The notes under the pieces were generated by a model. The model was given only the letters and a program-made list of their open reading frames with translations, was not told where the DNA came from and made no database searches. DNA of 6,549 bases from an uncultured Nostocoides sp. (lineage in GTDB: Bacteria > Actinomycetota > Actinomycetes > Actinomycetales > Dermatophilaceae): assembly GCA_936931335.1 (NCBI GenBank), contig CAKZIH010000088.1, positions 1-6,549 of the forward strand. The letters run 5' to 3'. Of the stretch, positions 5,286-6,549 are shown one piece after another (positions within the stretch are counted from its first letter, which is position 1; every line of letters starts with the position of its first letter). The position numbers were made by a program, and so were the translations under genes.

Positions 5286-6549
5286 CGAGCTTCAGTCGCG
5301 CGGCCAGCAGCGGGGTGAGGCTGCGGGCATAGGTCTCGGTGAGGTGGTTGGTGTCGCGGTAGACCACGACCCCGCCGATGACCGGCGCGCAGGTGGGCCG
5401 GGGACAGATCCAGTCGGTGAGGTCGATACGGCCGATCGCGGGGTCTCGGTGGAAAAGTTGCTCCTGCCCTAAACCGTTGCGCGCCAAGCCTTCTGCTCGA
5501 TCGAAGGCACATCGGGTCTGTTGGCGCGGGTGAGCCAGGAGACATTCGGACATATTGGCCGTCGGCTTCGGGGCGTCCCGGATCACTACGACCCGCGCCC
5601 CGGTCCGCTCCCGGTATGCCGTGAGCGCCCGCCGGGTCGCGTCGGTGAACCGTTGGGTGTCAACGGCATAGGACGACCAGCCCGCGACGATCACCTCCGG
5701 TCGCAGTGCGGCGATCTTCTCAGTCACGGCCTGGTTCCACTGGGCGCATTGCCCGAACCCGCTCGCGGATCCATTGCCCGGGAGGGTGAGCCCGCGGATC
5801 GGTGGGCACGAGGACTTGGTGAGCGCGATGACCCGCCAGCCCTGGCTGCGGCCGATCTGGTCCAGTGCGGGCAACCACTGCCGGGCATGCGAATCGCCGA
5901 CCACCACGAGCAGGCGAGTGCCGTGCGGGTCACCGGCCGGGCATTCCACCGGCTCGGACACCGCATAGGTGGCCACAGTGCACGGATGGCGACTGTCGAC
6001 GGTCCCGGTGTCCCACACCACCCGCTCCAGTAGCGGGACGGTGCGGCCGGGGTCGTCGATCGGGATGCCCTGGGACGAGGCAGCCGGGTCGGCCCCGAGC
6101 ACTGCCGCCCCAGTCGCTGGGCGGGCGGCAAGGACGGCGGGTGGAACTGACCAGCGCACGGGTGAGCCGACCCAGGAGGCCGGCCAGGCAAGCGCCACCA
6201 GGAGGACTCCGCAGCAGGCGGCGGCCAGGGAATTGGTCAGGCCGAGATAGAGCGCGGCCCGGTCCCGTCGCGCCATCGGCAGTCGAATCCCATTGCGGCG
6301 CAACGGTTCTTCGATGAACCGATAGGACAACCACGCGGGGATCAGGGAGAGGGCCGCGGCGAAGAGTCCGATGTGGACCGCCACAGTCCCGGAGCCCGTG
6401 GTCAGCGCCATCGCGGCGACGATGAACGGCCAGTGCCACAGATAGATGCTGTAGGACAGTCCGCCGATGCGCTGCAGCGGGGGGAGGGCGAGCACGGCAT
6501 ACGGGCCCCGGCGGTGGCACTCCGGAGCCAGGGCGATCAGCAGGGCGAC
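5275..6549 (-). CDS. Membrane O-acyltransferase with SGNH domain (5'-truncated)
   Basis: Only the last 424 residues are in the window. The frame stays open to the right edge, so the true start lies outside, and the GTG at 6495 is internal. The visible part opens with the late membrane helices of an acyltransferase-3 (OafA-like) protein: IGGLSYSIYLWHWP (about 28-41), a helix at about 55-75, then SYRFIEEPLRR, a family hallmark. Another helix (about 97-121) leads to an exported SGNH-hydrolase domain. This shows the nucleophile block GDSH (218-221, S220) and the DTNH block (399-402) that supplies the catalytic Asp and His. Several cysteines (190, 203, 248, 268, 337, 347, 382, 387) could form disulfides, fitting an extracytoplasmic location. 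Such enzymes move acyl groups, often acetyl, onto cell-surface polysaccharides or glycans. The target here cannot be read from the sequence. The first gene of a likely two-gene unit with the 192-residue protein. Confidence 0.92.
   Translation of the reverse strand, partial: VALLIALAPECHRRGPYAVLALPPLQRIGGLSYSIYLWHWPFIVAAMALTTGSGTVAVHIGLFAAALSLIPAWLSYRFIEEPLRRNGIRLPMARRDRAALYLGLTNSLAAACCGVLLVALAWPASWVGSPVRWSVPPAVLAARPATGAAVLGADPAASSQGIPIDDPGRTVPLLERVVWDTGTVDSRHPCTVATYAVSEPVECPAGDPHGTRLLVVVGDSHARQWLPALDQIGRSQGWRVIALTKSSCPPIRGLTLPGNGSASGFGQCAQWNQAVTEKIAALRPEVIVAGWSSYAVDTQRFTDATRRALTAYRERTGARVVVIRDAPKPTANMSECLLAHPRQQTRCAFDRAEGLARNGLGQEQLFHRDPAIGRIDLTDWICPRPTCAPVIGGVVVYRDTNHLTETYARSLTPLLAARLKLDDD

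Noticed and set aside
5275..6495. Acyltransferase starting at the GTG at 6495
   Set aside because: The frame stays open to 6549 and the protein at that point is already in a late membrane helix region, so the GTG is an internal valine.

Overview
The window is GC-rich (roughly two thirds or more G+C by eye) with GTG starts, GAAGGAG ribosome-binding sites and high third-position GC. This fits an actinomycete (Actinomycetota). The order Micrococcales is my guess from protein style, not something I can prove here. There are four complete protein genes and one cut by the right edge. I see no RNA genes, insertion sequences, CRISPR arrays or phage genes.

Layout. (1) Positions 1-120 hold no convincing gene. 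They do hold a tandem TTCAG-N6-TTCAG element pointing left, probably the promoter region of a gene outside the window. (2) Positions 121-515, minus strand, encode a small secreted acidic repeat protein closed by a clean hairpin-plus-T terminator. Its upstream region (516-620) carries a second TTCAG-N6-TTCAG element with the same geometry. (3) Positions 704-2689, minus strand, encode threonyl-tRNA synthetase (thrS), with a perfect 10-bp stem just after its stop. (4) Positions 2875-4728, plus strand and divergent from thrS, encode a Tat-exported metallohydrolase of the PHP superfamily (CehA/McbA-like), with a beta-rich domain inserted between its metal-binding motifs. (5) From 6549 leftward, minus strand, lie the 3' part of a membrane O-acyltransferase with an SGNH domain and, overlapping its stop, a 192-residue unrecognised cytoplasmic protein. 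That last gene also overlaps the end of the PHP gene tail to tail.

How the parts relate. The secreted repeat protein and an unseen gene to the left may share one response-regulator-type activator. The acyltransferase and the 192-residue protein look translationally coupled. The PHP enzyme and the acyltransferase both act at or outside the membrane, but nothing here shows that they share a pathway. thrS appears to be a single-gene unit, without the HIT-domain and pgsA neighbours it has in mycobacteria. I found no clear new multi-gene system. The best leads are the paired 11-bp direct-repeat promoters, the domain insertion in the PHP enzyme, and the acyltransferase/unknown-gene pair.
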